From the NCBI GenBank assembly GCA_946886325.1, contig CAMPIK010000056.1:1-9953 (forward strand): 9,953 nucleotides of DNA, written 5' to 3'. Positions 1-7,550 of this stretch are shown in pieces (within the stretch, counting starts at the first letter, position 1; each line of letters opens with the position of its first letter). Both the position numbers and the translations under genes were made by a program. The stretch is from an uncultured Shinella sp. Lineage in GTDB: Bacteria > Pseudomonadota > Alphaproteobacteria > Rhizobiales > Rhizobiaceae. The notes under the pieces are model-generated. The model was not told where the DNA came from. It was given only the letters and a program-made list of their open reading frames with translations, and did no database searches.

Positions 1-42
1 GCCGTCGTCGCCTGCATCGCGGGCTCGCCGGACGGGATGTGA
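1..42 (+). CDS. Possible 3' end of an upstream gene (partial)
   Basis: Reading frame 1 gives AVVACIAGSPDGM and then a TGA stop at 40-42. This would be the last 13 codons of a gene that starts before the window. The codons are GC-rich at third positions, as in the neighbouring genes, but the piece is too short to recognise a family. Frame 3 also stays open across this stretch, so the frame choice is only a guess. Confidence 0.25.
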   Translation, partial: AVVACIAGSPDGM

Positions 43-115
43 TGAGGCGCCGACCGGGGCTTGCTTTTCTCCCCGGCAGCGGTCAGACCGCCCTCCCGAC
101 AGCATGGGAGCCGAC

Positions 116-622
116 ATGACCGACAATACCCTTCTCATCCGCGATGCCGGCGAGGCGGACCTTGCCGCGATCCTCGCGATCTACAACGACGCCGTCGCCA
201 ATACGACGGCGATCTGGAACGAGACGGAGGTCGATCTGGCGAACCGGCAGGCCTGGTTTGCCGCGCGGCAGGCGCGGGGCTTTCCGGTGCTGGTCGCCGA
301 GCGCGACGGGAGCGTCGAGGCCTATGCCTCCTACGGCGACTGGCGCAGCTTCGAGGGGTTTCGCCACACGGTGGAGCACTCGATCTATGTGCGGAACGGC
401 GCGCGGGGCGGCGGCATCGGCGGGCGCCTTCTGGAGGCCCTTGTCGCGCGGGCGCGGGACAACGGCGTGCATGTCATGGTCGGCTGCATCGAGGCGGAAA
501 ACGCCGCCTCGATCCGGTTGCACGAGAAACTCGGTTTTCGCATCGTCGGCCGCTTTTCGGAGGTCGGCGAGAAGTTCGGCCGCTGGCTCGACCTCACCTG
601 CATGGAGCTGAAGCTCGGCTGA
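116..622 (+). CDS. GNAT N-acetyltransferase, phosphinothricin / methionine sulfoximine (MddA, YncA-like) type
   Basis: A 168-residue single-domain acetyltransferase predicted to move the acetyl group of acetyl-CoA to the amino group of a small amino-acid analogue. Family members act on L-methionine sulfoximine, methionine sulfone or phosphinothricin, and some are annotated pat. The GNAT fold is visible in order: an N-terminal strand and helix (IRDAGEADLAAILAIYNDAV, about residues 8-27), the beta-4 strand TVEHSIYV (85-92), the acetyl-CoA pyrophosphate loop R97-G-G-G-I-G102, and the C-terminal AENAASIRLHEKLGF (127-141) typical of the family. The ATG at 116 is preferred over the in-frame ATG at 104 because GGGAG lies 5 nt before it. 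Length is normal for the family. It converges on msrB with 51 bp between the stops. The exact substrate cannot be read from the sequence; resistance to glufosinate should not be assumed. Confidence 0.9.
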   Translation: MTDNTLLIRDAGEADLAAILAIYNDAVANTTAIWNETEVDLANRQAWFAARQARGFPVLVAERDGSVEAYASYGDWRSFEGFRHTVEHSIYVRNGARGGGIGGRLLEALVARARDNGVHVMVGCIEAENAASIRLHEKLGFRIVGRFSEVGEKFGRWLDLTCMELKLG

Positions 623-638
623 GCATGCGCCGACTCAG

Positions 639-652
639 CGCCCGCAGGGGCG
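639..652. repeat. Short GC-rich hairpin between convergent genes
   Basis: CGCCC (639-643) and GGGCG (648-652) form a perfect 5-bp stem with a 4-nt loop in the 51-bp gap between the converging acetyltransferase and msrB stop codons. Its place fits a weak bidirectional transcription end, but no T-run follows on either strand, so a terminator call is not justified. Confidence 0.25.
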
Positions 653-673
653 AAGGCCGGTGGGGCGCCAGGA

Positions 674-1078
674 TCAATCCGGCGCGAAAGTCAGCGCGAC
701 GCCGTTCATGCAGTAGCGCAGGCCGGTCGGCGGCGGGCCGTCGGGGAAGACGTGGCCGAGATGGGCGTCGCAATCGGCGCAGCGGATTTCCACCCGGCTC
801 ATGCCGTAGGAACGGTCCTCGTGTTTCGTCACGGCCTCGGCTTCGATCGGCGCGTAGAAGCTCGGCCAGCCGGTGCCGGAATTGAACTTCGTCTCGGACC
901 GGTAGAGCGGCCGCTCGCAGCAGACGCAGCGATAGGTGCCCTTCTTCGACAGGTCGAAATCCGGGCTGGAGAAAGCCCGCTCCGTGCCGTGCTGGCGGGT
1001 GATGCGATACTGTTCGGGCGTCAGTTGCGCCCGCCATTCCGCGTCGGTTTTCTGGACTTTCAGCATCGTCGTATCCAT
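674..1078 (-). CDS. msrB: Peptide-methionine (R)-S-oxide reductase MsrB
   Basis: A 134-residue cytoplasmic repair enzyme that reduces the R epimer of methionine sulfoxide in proteins, normally using thioredoxin. Family marks are complete: two zinc-binding CxxC pairs (C51/C54 in CVCC and C100/C103 in CADC), the substrate loop GTGWPSF (68-74), the [10 protein letters not shown] core (106-115) and the catalytic cysteine C123 in RYCMN. There is no signal peptide. The start at 1078 (MDTTMLK) is chosen over an upstream in-frame ATG at 1099 because GGAGG lies 6 nt before it on the minus strand. Position 69 is threonine where E. coli MsrB, as I recall it, has cysteine (GCGWPSF), so the usual second redox cysteine appears absent and the enzyme may recycle without an internal disulfide at that site. 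It is divergent from the toxin-antitoxin pair and appears to be a single-gene unit. Confidence 0.96.
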   Translation of the reverse strand: MDTTMLKVQKTDAEWRAQLTPEQYRITRQHGTERAFSSPDFDLSKKGTYRCVCCERPLYRSETKFNSGTGWPSFYAPIEAEAVTKHEDRSYGMSRVEIRCADCDAHLGHVFPDGPPPTGLRYCMNGVALTFAPD

Positions 1079-1099
1079 GGGCAACCTCCGTTGAAGCAA

Positions 1100-1128
1100 G
1101 AGATAGGAGCGGCGGGACGGAAAGGCAA
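1100..1128 (-). promoter_or_regulatory. Candidate sigma-70-type promoter of msrB
   Basis: On the minus strand, TTGCCT (1128-1123) and TATCTC (1105-1100) are separated by exactly 17 bp, resembling the rhizobial housekeeping consensus CTTGAC-N17-CTATAT. The -10-like box ends 21 bp before the ATG at 1078, leaving room for the GGAGG. The match is partial and was found by eye. Confidence 0.35.
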
Positions 1129-1162
1129 ATCGGCGCCCGTCATTTGCAACGGAATGTCCGAT

Positions 1163-1190
1163 GTATTACCTTCAAAATGTGAGGTAATAC
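1163..1190. promoter_or_regulatory. Inverted repeat, probable VapB autoregulatory operator
   Basis: GTATTACCT (1163-1171) is the exact reverse complement of AGGTAATAC (1182-1190), with a 10-nt spacer. The half-site centres are 19 bp apart, close to two turns of the helix, so two dimers could bind the same face. The repeat ends just before the GGAGG of vapB (start 1202). Autorepression by the antitoxin or the antitoxin-toxin complex at such palindromes is the rule in vapBC operons. That this palindrome is the site is inferred from position and symmetry. Confidence 0.65.
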
Positions 1191-1201
1191 CGGAGGTCTC
1201 G

Positions 1202-1435
1202 ATGACAACGACCGTGACGTCGAAGGGGCAGGTGACGATCCCGAAATCCGTGCGCGACTATCTCGGCATCCATGCGGGCAGCCGGGTCGAGTTCCGTCGT
1301 GCCGCTGATGGAAGCATCGTGATCGCACCGGAGGGGCCGGGCAGGGAGCCGGGCCGGTTTGCCAGCTTACGAGGGCATGCCGGTTCGGGGCTGACGACGG
1401 ATCAGATCCTGCAACTGACCCGCGGCGAGACATGA
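1202..1435 (+). CDS. vapB: VapB antitoxin, AbrB/MazE/SpoVT-fold DNA-binding protein
   Basis: A 77-residue protein with the swapped-hairpin AbrB DNA-binding fold, seen in the N-terminal TTTVTSKGQVTIPKSVRDYL (residues 2-21), followed by GIHAGSRVEF and a strand IVIAP. The C-terminal part, ending in GLTTDQILQLTRGE, is the type of tail that wraps around the partner toxin. It should neutralise the adjacent PIN toxin and repress the operon. The reading frame is open far upstream (to about 752, through msrB on the other strand), but the ATG at 1202 is the true start: GGAGGT lies 4 nt before it and the fold begins there. The vapC start codon follows after a single base, implying translational coupling. 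Confidence 0.93.
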   Translation: MTTTVTSKGQVTIPKSVRDYLGIHAGSRVEFRRAADGSIVIAPEGPGREPGRFASLRGHAGSGLTTDQILQLTRGET

Positions 1436-1436
1436 G

Positions 1437-1838
1437 GTGATCCTCGTCGATTCCAACGTCATCCTGGATCTCGTCACCGACGATCAGGTCTGGGCGAACT
1501 GGTCGGCAAATGCGCTGGAGGACGCGCAGGTCGCCGGTATCGCGCTTGCGATCAATGACCTGATCTATGCGGAAGTGTCGATCCGCTACGAGCGAAAAGA
1601 GGCGCTGGACGACATGTTGTCCCGGGCCGGGTTCACCCATGCCCCGATCCCGAAAGAGGCCCTGTTCCTCGCCGGCAAGGCTTTCGGCCACTATCGGGCG
1701 GCAGGCGGCAAGCGTCCCTCCGTGCTGCCGGATTTTTTCATCGGCGCGCATGCGGCCGTGGCCGGGTATGCTCTGATGACGCGCGACAGGGGCCGCTACC
1801 GGACCTATTTTCCGACCGTGGACCTGATCGCGCCGTAG
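1437..1838 (+). CDS. vapC: VapC toxin, PIN-domain ribonuclease (intact)
   Basis: A 133-residue PIN-domain protein expected to be an Mg2+-dependent endoribonuclease that halts translation when free of VapB; several VapCs cut initiator tRNA or rRNA. The acidic active-site set is complete: D5 in ILVDSNVILD, E46 in LIYAEVS, D99 in VLPDFFIGAHA, and D117 in LMTRDRGRY. The start is GTG at 1437, one base after the vapB stop; the nearby ATG at 1432 meets a stop two codons on, so it cannot be used. No separate ribosome binding site is visible, which fits re-initiation from vapB and would keep toxin output tied to antitoxin. Length is normal and there is no frameshift, so the pair is probably functional. 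The next gene, 71 bp on, is a second antitoxin of a different family. Confidence 0.93.
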   Translation: MILVDSNVILDLVTDDQVWANWSANALEDAQVAGIALAINDLIYAEVSIRYERKEALDDMLSRAGFTHAPIPKEALFLAGKAFGHYRAAGGKRPSVLPDFFIGAHAAVAGYALMTRDRGRYRTYFPTVDLIAP

Positions 1839-1862
1839 ACTGGAAGGAACTTGTAATGTGAC

Positions 1863-1876
1863 CAGCGCAGGCGCTG
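1863..1876. promoter_or_regulatory. Short palindrome upstream of the second antitoxin gene
   Basis: CAGCGC (1863-1868) and GCGCTG (1871-1876) form a perfect 6-bp inverted repeat with a 2-bp centre, in the 70-bp gap between vapC and the second antitoxin gene. It lies 22 bp before that gene's GGAGG. It could be an operator for the second antitoxin. It is unlike the AT-rich palindrome of the first pair, as expected for an antitoxin of another family. A GC-rich palindrome this short can also arise by chance. Confidence 0.35.
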
Positions 1877-1908
1877 TTCTTGCATGGAAGTTAAACGTGG
1901 AGGATCGC

Positions 1909-2163
1909 ATGCCGCTAATCATCAGGGATGACGAAACGCAGGCTCTGGCGCACCGGCTTGCGGAGCGCACCGGCGAACCGGTGGCGACGGCGGTGCGCCG
2001 TGCCATCGAGGAGCGTTTGCAGCGGATCGAGAACGCTGACGATACGGCCCTTCGTGCCGAGAGGCTCAACCGCATCGCGACGGACTGCGCCGCAGCCCCG
2101 GAATACGGCCGGCGAAGTGCTGATGACATCCTGGGATATGACGAACGCGGGTTGCCAAATTGA
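1909..2163 (+). CDS. Rv0623-like VapB antitoxin (PSK transcription factor family), now without an intact toxin
   Basis: An 84-residue antitoxin of the Rv0623/PSK family. Residues 1-8 (MPLIIRDD) form the N-terminal strand, residues 9-40 the helices with GEPVATAVRRAIEERL, and residues 69-83 the conserved toxin-binding tail RSADDILGYDERGLP. GGAGG (1899-1903) lies 5 nt before the ATG; upstream GTG codons in frame are ignored. The gene is full length and undamaged. Its normal partner, a PIN toxin starting in a stop/start overlap, is present only as an internally deleted remnant (2160-2297). The antitoxin is therefore an orphan here: it may be decaying, may cross-protect against a related VapC elsewhere, or may now act only as a DNA-binding repressor. 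Confidence 0.9.
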   Translation: MPLIIRDDETQALAHRLAERTGEPVATAVRRAIEERLQRIENADDTALRAERLNRIATDCAAAPEYGRRSADDILGYDERGLPN

Positions 2164-2297
2164 TCTTTGTGGATGCGTCTGCGGCCGGTCTTATCTGTCG
2201 AGAATGTTTCGCCTATGCCCTTGCCCGTGAAAAAATGGCGCAGTTGCTTTTCAAGGGTGGCGATTTCGGCCATACCGACATAGAACCGGCGGCTTGA
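2160..2297 (+). pseudogene. vapC remnant: PIN toxin with large in-frame internal deletion
   Basis: From the TTG at 2160, which overlaps the antitoxin stop as TTGA, an uninterrupted 45-codon frame reads MIFVDASA at residues 1-8, then AGLICRE, then CFAYALA (16-22) and LLFKGGDFGHTDI (29-41), ending EPAA and TGA. The first block is the start of a PIN domain with catalytic D5. The later blocks match the C-terminal end of VapCs that partner Rv0623-like antitoxins, which usually read DCFAYALA...LLFKGxDFxxTDI. Family members are about 125-135 residues, so some 80-90 central residues, including the middle acidic residues, are missing. The conserved Asp before CFAYALA is Glu here (E15). The deletion kept the frame. 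The product could not fold as a nuclease; whether it is translated, or still touches the antitoxin, is unknown. Confidence 0.85.
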
Positions 2298-2342
2298 AGA
2301 CGACAACGACCAGAAGGCGGAAGCCTCGACAGGGGAGACGGC

Positions 2343-4700
2343 ATGCATCCAGACACCACGGCCTTGACCTTCATCGCCTTCTGTCTGCCGTTTCTCGGCG
2401 CGCTCGTCGCTCCGCTTCTGACACGCCTTCTCGGCGCGAATGCCGCCTGGCCGCTGGCGCTGGTGCCGGCCCTGGTCTTCCTGCATTTTCTGGGCTTTTC
2501 GCCGGAAGTCTCGCGCGGCGAGGTGGTGACCGGCGGTTATGCCTGGGTGCCCTCCTACAATGTCAGCTTCTCCTGGCTGATCGACGGCCTGTCGCTGACC
2601 TTCCTGCTGCTGATATCAGGCATCGGCACGCTGATCGTGCTCTATTCCGGCGGCTACCTGAAGGGCCATGAACATCTGGGGCGGTTCTTCTCCTTCATCC
2701 TGATGTTCATGGGCTCGATGCTGGGCCTTGTCGCTTCCGACAGCTTCCTGATGCTCTTCATCTTCTGGGAGATGACGTCGATCACCTCCTTCCTGCTGAT
2801 CGGCTTCGACCACGCGCGCGAGGCCTCGCGGCGGGCAGCACTGCAGGCGCTGGTCGTCACCGGCGGGGGAGGGCTCTTTTTGCTGGCGGGCCTCATCGTC
2901 ATCTGGAACGTCACCGGCGTCACCCAGCTTTCGCTGCTTCTGAACTATGGCGAGGAGGTGCGCGCCAGCCCCTTCTATCTCGCCATGCTGATCCTCGTGC
3001 TCGGCGGCGCCTTCACCAAGTCGGCGCAGTTTCCGTTCCATTTCTGGCTGCCGAACGCCATGGAGGCGCCGACGCCGGTTTCCGCCTACCTGCACTCGGC
3101 GACCATGGTGAAGGCCGGCGTCTATCTGGTGATGCGGCTCAATCCGGTGATGGGCGGCACGCCGGCCTGGGAGACGATCCTGCCGGCCTTCGGCGCGCTG
3201 ACGCTGCTCGTCGGCACGGTGCTCGCCATCCGGCAGACGGACCTGAAGCTGATGCTCGCCTATACGACGGTCGCCTCGCTCGGCCTGCTCGTCATGCTGA
3301 CGGGCTTCGGCTCGGACTATGCGGTGGCCGCCGCCGCGCTCTATCTCGTGGCGCATTCGCTCTTCAAGGGCGCGCTCTTCATGGTGGCGGGCCTCATCGA
3401 TCACGAGGCGGGCACGCGCGACATCCGCAGGCTCGGCGGCTTGCGCGCCGCCATGCCGATCACTTTCGCGGCGGCCCTGCTGGCGGCGCTCTCGATGGGC
3501 GGCCTGCCGCCCTTCTTCGGCTTCCTCGCCAAGGAGGAGATCTATCTGGCGCTCTGGGCACTCGATATACGCGCCATCACCTTCACGCTGGCGGCCGTCA
3601 TCGGCAACGGCCTGATGTTCGCGGTCGCCTTCGCGGTCGCGCTGAAACCGTTCCTCGGGCCTGAGGTCGAAACGCCGAAACACGCCCATGAAGGCCCGAT
3701 CCTGCTCTGGCTGGGGCCGGTCGTGCTCGCCGTCACCGGCCTTCTCGCCGGCCTGTTCTCCGCCTTCGCCCACAGCCTCGTGACGTCACCGCTCGCCTCG
3801 GCCGTTGCCGGAACGCCGCAGACGGTGACGATCTCCACGATCCCGCATGTCGGCATGGCGCTGCTTCTGTCGGTCGTCACCGTTGCCTTCGGCATCGCCG
3901 TCTATCTCGTGCTCGACAGGGCGCGCGCGGCCGCCGACCGGCTCGTCACCGACCTCGGCTGGGGGCCGGATCGCGGCTTCGACCAGTTCATCACCGGCCT
4001 CGTGCGCCTCTCGAGCCGCGTCGCGCGCCTGACCCAGCCGGGCCTGATGGAGGTCTACATGACGGTGACCTTCGGCGTGATCGCCTTTGCGCTGATTGCG
4101 CCGATGGCCTGGTATGGCGAGTGGCCGCGGCTGCCGGTCTGGCCGGCCGATGTGCAGTTCCACGAACTGGCCTTCATGGTCATCGCCGTCGTCGGCGTCG
4201 TCGGCACGCTGATGGCGAAGAACCGGCTGAACTCGATCCTGGCGCTCGGCATCCAGGGTTTTGCCGTGGCGGTGCTGTTCCTGCTCTTCGGCGCGCCGGA
4301 CCTTTCCTTCACCCAGTTCATGGTCGAGACCCTGTCGGTCGTCATCCTCGCGCTGGTGATGACAAGGCTTCGCCTCGAGCCGCGCGACCACCGGCCGCTG
4401 CTCGAGAAACTGCCGGATGCCGTCATCGCCATCGCCTGCGGCCTCGGCTTCATGCTCTACCTGATGCGCGTGACACAGGGGCGGTTCGATACGGCGCTCA
4501 CCGACTTCTTCAATCTCTATTCCAAGACGATCGCGCACGGCGCCAATGTCGTGAACGTCATCATCGTCGATTTCCGCGGCACGGACACGCTGGGCGAGAT
4601 CGCCGTGGTGATGGTCACCGGCCTTGCCATCCTGTCGCTGATCCGCATCCGCGTCGGGCGGCCCGCCGAGCCTGATGCAACGCAGGAGGTAAAGCCATGA
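2343..4700 (+). CDS. mrpA: Mrp/Pha-type Na+(K+)/H+ antiporter subunit A
   Basis: The largest subunit (785 residues) of the multisubunit cation/proton antiporter, an inner-membrane protein related to NuoL of respiratory complex I. The proton-channel core occupies roughly residues 75-450. Visible key residues are E143 in [16 protein letters not shown]226 in [15 protein letters not shown]251 and K257 in [14 protein letters not shown], and K302 in [15 protein letters not shown]. The MrpA-specific C-terminal extension (about 600-775) carries the MbhD-like block [34 protein letters not shown] (split here for reading) and the MbhE-like [21 protein letters not shown]. Length is normal for MrpA. GGGGAG lies 5 nt before the ATG. 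The stop overlaps the mrpB start by 4 nt. No promoter is obvious in the 45 bp after the vapC remnant, so the operon promoter may lie inside the antitoxin/remnant region. The rhizobial pha homologue is known for K+ efflux and bacteroid development; which cation this one prefers is not readable. Confidence 0.97.
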   Translation: MHPDTTALTFIAFCLPFLGALVAPLLTRLLGANAAWPLALVPALVFLHFLGFSPEVSRGEVVTGGYAWVPSYNVSFSWLIDGLSLTFLLLISGIGTLIVLYSGGYLKGHEHLGRFFSFILMFMGSMLGLVASDSFLMLFIFWEMTSITSFLLIGFDHAREASRRAALQALVVTGGGGLFLLAGLIVIWNVTGVTQLSLLLNYGEEVRASPFYLAMLILVLGGAFTKSAQFPFHFWLPNAMEAPTPVSAYLHSATMVKAGVYLVMRLNPVMGGTPAWETILPAFGALTLLVGTVLAIRQTDLKLMLAYTTVASLGLLVMLTGFGSDYAVAAAALYLVAHSLFKGALFMVAGLIDHEAGTRDIRRLGGLRAAMPITFAAALLAALSMGGLPPFFGFLAKEEIYLALWALDIRAITFTLAAVIGNGLMFAVAFAVALKPFLGPEVETPKHAHEGPILLWLGPVVLAVTGLLAGLFSAFAHSLVTSPLASAVAGTPQTVTISTIPHVGMALLLSVVTVAFGIAVYLVLDRARAAADRLVTDLGWGPDRGFDQFITGLVRLSSRVARLTQPGLMEVYMTVTFGVIAFALIAPMAWYGEWPRLPVWPADVQFHELAFMVIAVVGVVGTLMAKNRLNSILALGIQGFAVAVLFLLFGAPDLSFTQFMVETLSVVILALVMTRLRLEPRDHRPLLEKLPDAVIAIACGLGFMLYLMRVTQGRFDTALTDFFNLYSKTIAHGANVVNVIIVDFRGTDTLGEIAVVMVTGLAILSLIRIRVGRPAEPDATQEVKP

Positions 4701-5116
4701 ACACGCTGATCTTCCGCACGGTCGCCCCCTTCCTGACGGCGCTGATGGTGCTCTTTTCGATCTTCGTGCTGCTGCGTGGCCACAACGAGCCGGGCGGCGG
4801 CTTCATCGGCGGGCTGATCGCCGCCTCCGCCTTCGCGATCTACGGCATCGCGGCCGGCGTCGCGCCGGTGCGCCGCGCGCTCTGGTTCCACCCGATGGCG
4901 ATCGCCGCCTTCGGGCTCTTCCTCTCCTGCCTCGCGGGCCTGCTGTCGATCGCCTTTGCCGTTCCCTTCATGACCGGCCTCTGGGTCTATCCGGTTCTCT
5001 TCGGCGTCGAAGTGCCGCTGTCGACGGTGCTGTTCTTCGACATCGGCGTCTATCTCGTCGTCGTCGGCGCGATCTCGTCGATCGCGCTGGCGCTTGAGGA
5101 AAGGGACGACGTCTGA
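4697..5116 (+). CDS. mrpB: Mrp antiporter subunit B
   Basis: A 139-residue membrane protein of the MnhB/MrpB family, an obligate part of the seven-subunit antiporter. Diagnostic motifs are [13 protein letters not shown] (28-40) and [16 protein letters not shown] (109-124); four hydrophobic segments are apparent. In some bacteria this subunit is fused to MrpA, but here it is separate. AGGAGG lies 7 nt before the ATG, within the end of mrpA, and the ATGA overlap makes translational coupling likely. Its stop overlaps the mrpC start by one base (TGATG). Confidence 0.96.
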   Translation: MNTLIFRTVAPFLTALMVLFSIFVLLRGHNEPGGGFIGGLIAASAFAIYGIAAGVAPVRRALWFHPMAIAAFGLFLSCLAGLLSIAFAVPFMTGLWVYPVLFGVEVPLSTVLFFDIGVYLVVVGAISSIALALEERDDV

Positions 5117-5493
5117 TGGAAGCGCTCTTTGCCATCCTGATCGGCATCTTCTTCGCCGCCGCCGTCTATCTGATGCTGTCGAAGTTCCTCGTGCGCGTGC
5201 TGCTCGGCGTCGTCATTCTCGGCAATGCGGTGAACCTTCTGATCTTCACCAACGGGCGCCTGCTGCGCGAGGTGCCGCCGATCATTCCTGAGGGTCACGA
5301 CGTGCCGGCGACGCTCACCGCCAATCCGCTGCCGCAGGCGCTGATCCTGACGGCGATCGTGATTTCCTTTTCCTTCTTCGCCTTCCTGCTGGTGCTGGTC
5401 TACCGCGCCTATCAGGATCTCGGCACCGATGATGCCAACGAGATGCGCGTCGCCGAGCCCGAGGGTGAAGCGCCGCCGCCGACCGGCTACTGA
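5116..5493 (+). CDS. mrpC: Mrp antiporter subunit C (NuoK-like)
   Basis: A 125-residue membrane protein homologous to NuoK of complex I. Three hydrophobic segments are seen: residues 3-20, 25-45 with GVVILGNAVNLLIF, and 74-97 with NPLPQALILTAIVISFS starting at residue 70. The last 25 residues are acidic and proline-rich (EPEGEAPPP) and probably cytoplasmic. The start overlaps the mrpB stop by one base. The stop is followed by a 21-bp gap before mrpD, the widest gap inside the operon. Confidence 0.96.
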   Translation: MEALFAILIGIFFAAAVYLMLSKFLVRVLLGVVILGNAVNLLIFTNGRLLREVPPIIPEGHDVPATLTANPLPQALILTAIVISFSFFAFLLVLVYRAYQDLGTDDANEMRVAEPEGEAPPPTGY

Positions 5494-5514
5494 TCCCGGA
5501 GAAACGACCCGACA

Positions 5515-7080
5515 ATGGCCGCGTCCGCAAGTCCCGTATCCGATCTCTCCGCCGCGCTGGTGATGGCGCCGGTGGCGCCCGCCGACTGGCTGATCGTGCT
5601 GCCCGTCGCCTGGTGCATCCTCGTCGGCGCGCTTCTCCTGATGCTGCGCAAGTCGCTGCACCTGCAGGCCATGCTCGCCATTCCGGCGCTCGCCGTGCTC
5701 GTCGCGATGGATGCAGGGCTTCTCCTGCATGTCGCGGCCAACGGGCCGGTGACGATGGTCATGGGGCGCTGGCTGCCGCCCTTCGGCATCGCCTTCACCG
5801 TCGATCTCACCGGCGCGCTCTTCGCGCTGACATCGGCGATCGTGGCGCTTGCCGGCGGCATCTATGCGGCGGGTGACATCGACGGCAGCGGCCGGCGCTA
5901 TGGCTTCTATCCGTTCCTGCTGCTGCTGATGGCCGGCGTCTCGGGCGCGTTCCTGACGGGCGACATCTTCAACCTCTATGTCTGGTTCGAGGTGCTGCTG
6001 ATCTCGTCCTTCGGCCTGCTGGTGCTCGGCTCGGAGCGCCCGCAGATCGACGGCGCGATCAAATATGCCTTCCTGAACCTGATCGCGACGACGCTCTTCC
6101 TGATCGGCACCGCCTATCTCTACGGGCTCTTCGGCACGCTCAACATGGCGGATATCGCGACGAAGGCGGGCGAGATGCGGGCCGGCCTGCCGCTGATGAC
6201 GCTTGCCGCCATCTATGTGCTCGCCTTCGGCATGAAGGCGGCGGCCTTTCCGGTCAATTTCTGGCTTCCCGCCTCCTATCACACGCCGCGCATCGTCGTG
6301 TCGGCGCTCTTCGCGGGCCTGCTGACCAAGGTCGGCATCTATGCGCTGATCCGCACCATGGTCATGCTCTTCCCCGTCGAGCGGGAGGAACTGAGCTTCG
6401 TCATCGCGCTGGCCGCGGCCGCGACCATGATCGTCGGCGTGCTCGGCGCGCTCGGCCAGAGCGATATCCGCCGCCTGCTCGGCTATCTCGTGATCTCCGG
6501 CATCGGCGTCATGCTCGCCGGCATCGCGCTCGGCGGACCGGGTGGCATCGGCGGCGCGATCTTCTATGCGCTGCATTCGATGGTGGTGATGACGGCGCTC
6601 TACATGGCGGCCGGCATTGCGGGGCGGCTCGGCGGCGATTTCAGCCTGCACGGGCTTTCCGGCCTCTACCGGCGCTCGGCCCTCTTTGCCACCCTGTCGC
6701 TCGTGCTCTTCTTCGCCGTCTCCGGCCTGCCGCCCTTTTCCGGCTTCTGGCCGAAGGTCATGGTCGCCAAGGCCGCGATCGACGTCGGCGCCTGGTGGCT
6801 TGCCGGCATCGTGCTCCTCACCGGTTTCCTGACGACGATTGCGGTCGGCCGCGTCTGGGCGCTCGCCTACTGGCGGCCGGCGCCGGCCGGCGATACACCG
6901 GGCCATCCGGTCGCGATCGGCGCCTCGGCCCTCCTCCCGCTCGCCGCGCTGACCGTAATCGCCGTCCTCATCGGCGTCTTTCCCGAACGGCTTCTCTCCC
7001 TGATCCAGGACGCGACGATAGGACTGATGGAGCCCTCGACCTATATCCGTTCGGTGTTCCCGGCAGGAGGCACGCCATGA
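5515..7080 (+). CDS. mrpD: Mrp antiporter subunit D (NuoM/NuoN-like)
   Basis: A 521-residue polytopic membrane protein, the second complex-I-like proton-channel subunit of the antiporter. Conserved charged residues of this superfamily are present: E159 in [22 protein letters not shown]241 in [16 protein letters not shown]272 in [16 protein letters not shown], and the [17 protein letters not shown] segment. The N-terminus ([17 protein letters not shown]) precedes the first hydrophobic stretch, and the sequence [18 protein letters not shown] is typical of alphaproteobacterial PhaD. GGAG lies 13 nt before the ATG, a rather long spacing, so an internal start is possible but less likely. The stop overlaps mrpE by 4 nt, with AGGAGG 6 nt before the mrpE start. 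A long open frame on the opposite strand is a codon-bias shadow. Confidence 0.97.
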   Translation: MAASASPVSDLSAALVMAPVAPADWLIVLPVAWCILVGALLLMLRKSLHLQAMLAIPALAVLVAMDAGLLLHVAANGPVTMVMGRWLPPFGIAFTVDLTGALFALTSAIVALAGGIYAAGDIDGSGRRYGFYPFLLLLMAGVSGAFLTGDIFNLYVWFEVLLISSFGLLVLGSERPQIDGAIKYAFLNLIATTLFLIGTAYLYGLFGTLNMADIATKAGEMRAGLPLMTLAAIYVLAFGMKAAAFPVNFWLPASYHTPRIVVSALFAGLLTKVGIYALIRTMVMLFPVEREELSFVIALAAAATMIVGVLGALGQSDIRRLLGYLVISGIGVMLAGIALGGPGGIGGAIFYALHSMVVMTALYMAAGIAGRLGGDFSLHGLSGLYRRSALFATLSLVLFFAVSGLPPFSGFWPKVMVAKAAIDVGAWWLAGIVLLTGFLTTIAVGRVWALAYWRPAPAGDTPGHPVAIGASALLPLAALTVIAVLIGVFPERLLSLIQDATIGLMEPSTYIRSVFPAGGTP

Positions 7081-7550
7081 GGCTCTTCATCGCCAACATG
7101 ATCCTGGCGCTCGTCTGGTGCGCCGTCACCGGCAGCTTCACGGCGCTGAACTTTCTCTTCGGCTTCGTGCTCGGCATCTTCGCGCTGATGCTGATCCGCC
7201 GCGAGATGAAGACGGTCGGCTACATCTCGCGCAGCCGCCGCATCGCCTCGCTGATCCTGCTCTTCATCAAGGAACTGGCGCTCTCCGCCTGGAAGGTCGC
7301 CGTGCTCGTCGCCAGCCCGAAGATGGATATCAAGCCCGGCATCTTCGCTTTCCCCCTGACGGTCGATCGCGATTTCGAGATCACGCTTCTCGCCAACCTG
7401 ATCACGCTGACGCCGGGCACGCTGTCGGTCGATGTGTCGGAAGACCGGCGCTTCCTCTATGTGCATGCGCTCGACTGCTCCGATCCGGCCGGCACCAAGC
7501 GCGACATCGCCAACGGCTTCGAGAAGAAGATCATGGAGGCCTTCCGCTGA
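7077..7550 (+). CDS. mrpE: Mrp antiporter subunit E
   Basis: A 157-residue subunit of the MrpE/MnhE family. The N-terminal half has two close hydrophobic segments (about 3-19 and 24-40) and a further one near 56-80. The C-terminal half is a small soluble domain with the signature [18 protein letters not shown] (104-121) followed by FLYVHALDC. MrpE is needed for assembly or full activity of the complex in studied systems. The start ATGA overlaps the mrpD stop, with a strong AGGAGG 6 nt upstream. The stop overlaps the mrpF start by one base. Confidence 0.96.
   Translation: MRLFIANMILALVWCAVTGSFTALNFLFGFVLGIFALMLIRREMKTVGYISRSRRIASLILLFIKELALSAWKVAVLVASPKMDIKPGIFAFPLTVDRDFEITLLANLITLTPGTLSVDVSEDRRFLYVHALDCSDPAGTKRDIANGFEKKIMEAFR

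Noticed and set aside
752..1201. Upstream extension of the vapB reading frame
   Set aside because: It runs antisense through msrB; the AbrB fold, the GGAGGT and the operator all place the start at 1202.
1140..2486. 448-codon minus-strand frame across both toxin-antitoxin modules
   Set aside because: It would overlap three supported plus-strand genes and the operator, has no ribosome binding site of note and resembles no family.
2616..3773. Long minus-strand frame opposite mrpA
   Set aside because: Same low-complexity charged composition; mrpA on the plus strand is unambiguous.
5050..6906. Very long open frame on the minus strand opposite mrpC/mrpD
   Set aside because: The product is dominated by Arg, Glu, Asp, His, Gln and Gly with no recognisable domain, and it mirrors conserved membrane-protein codons on the plus strand. 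This is the usual shadow of high third-position GC.
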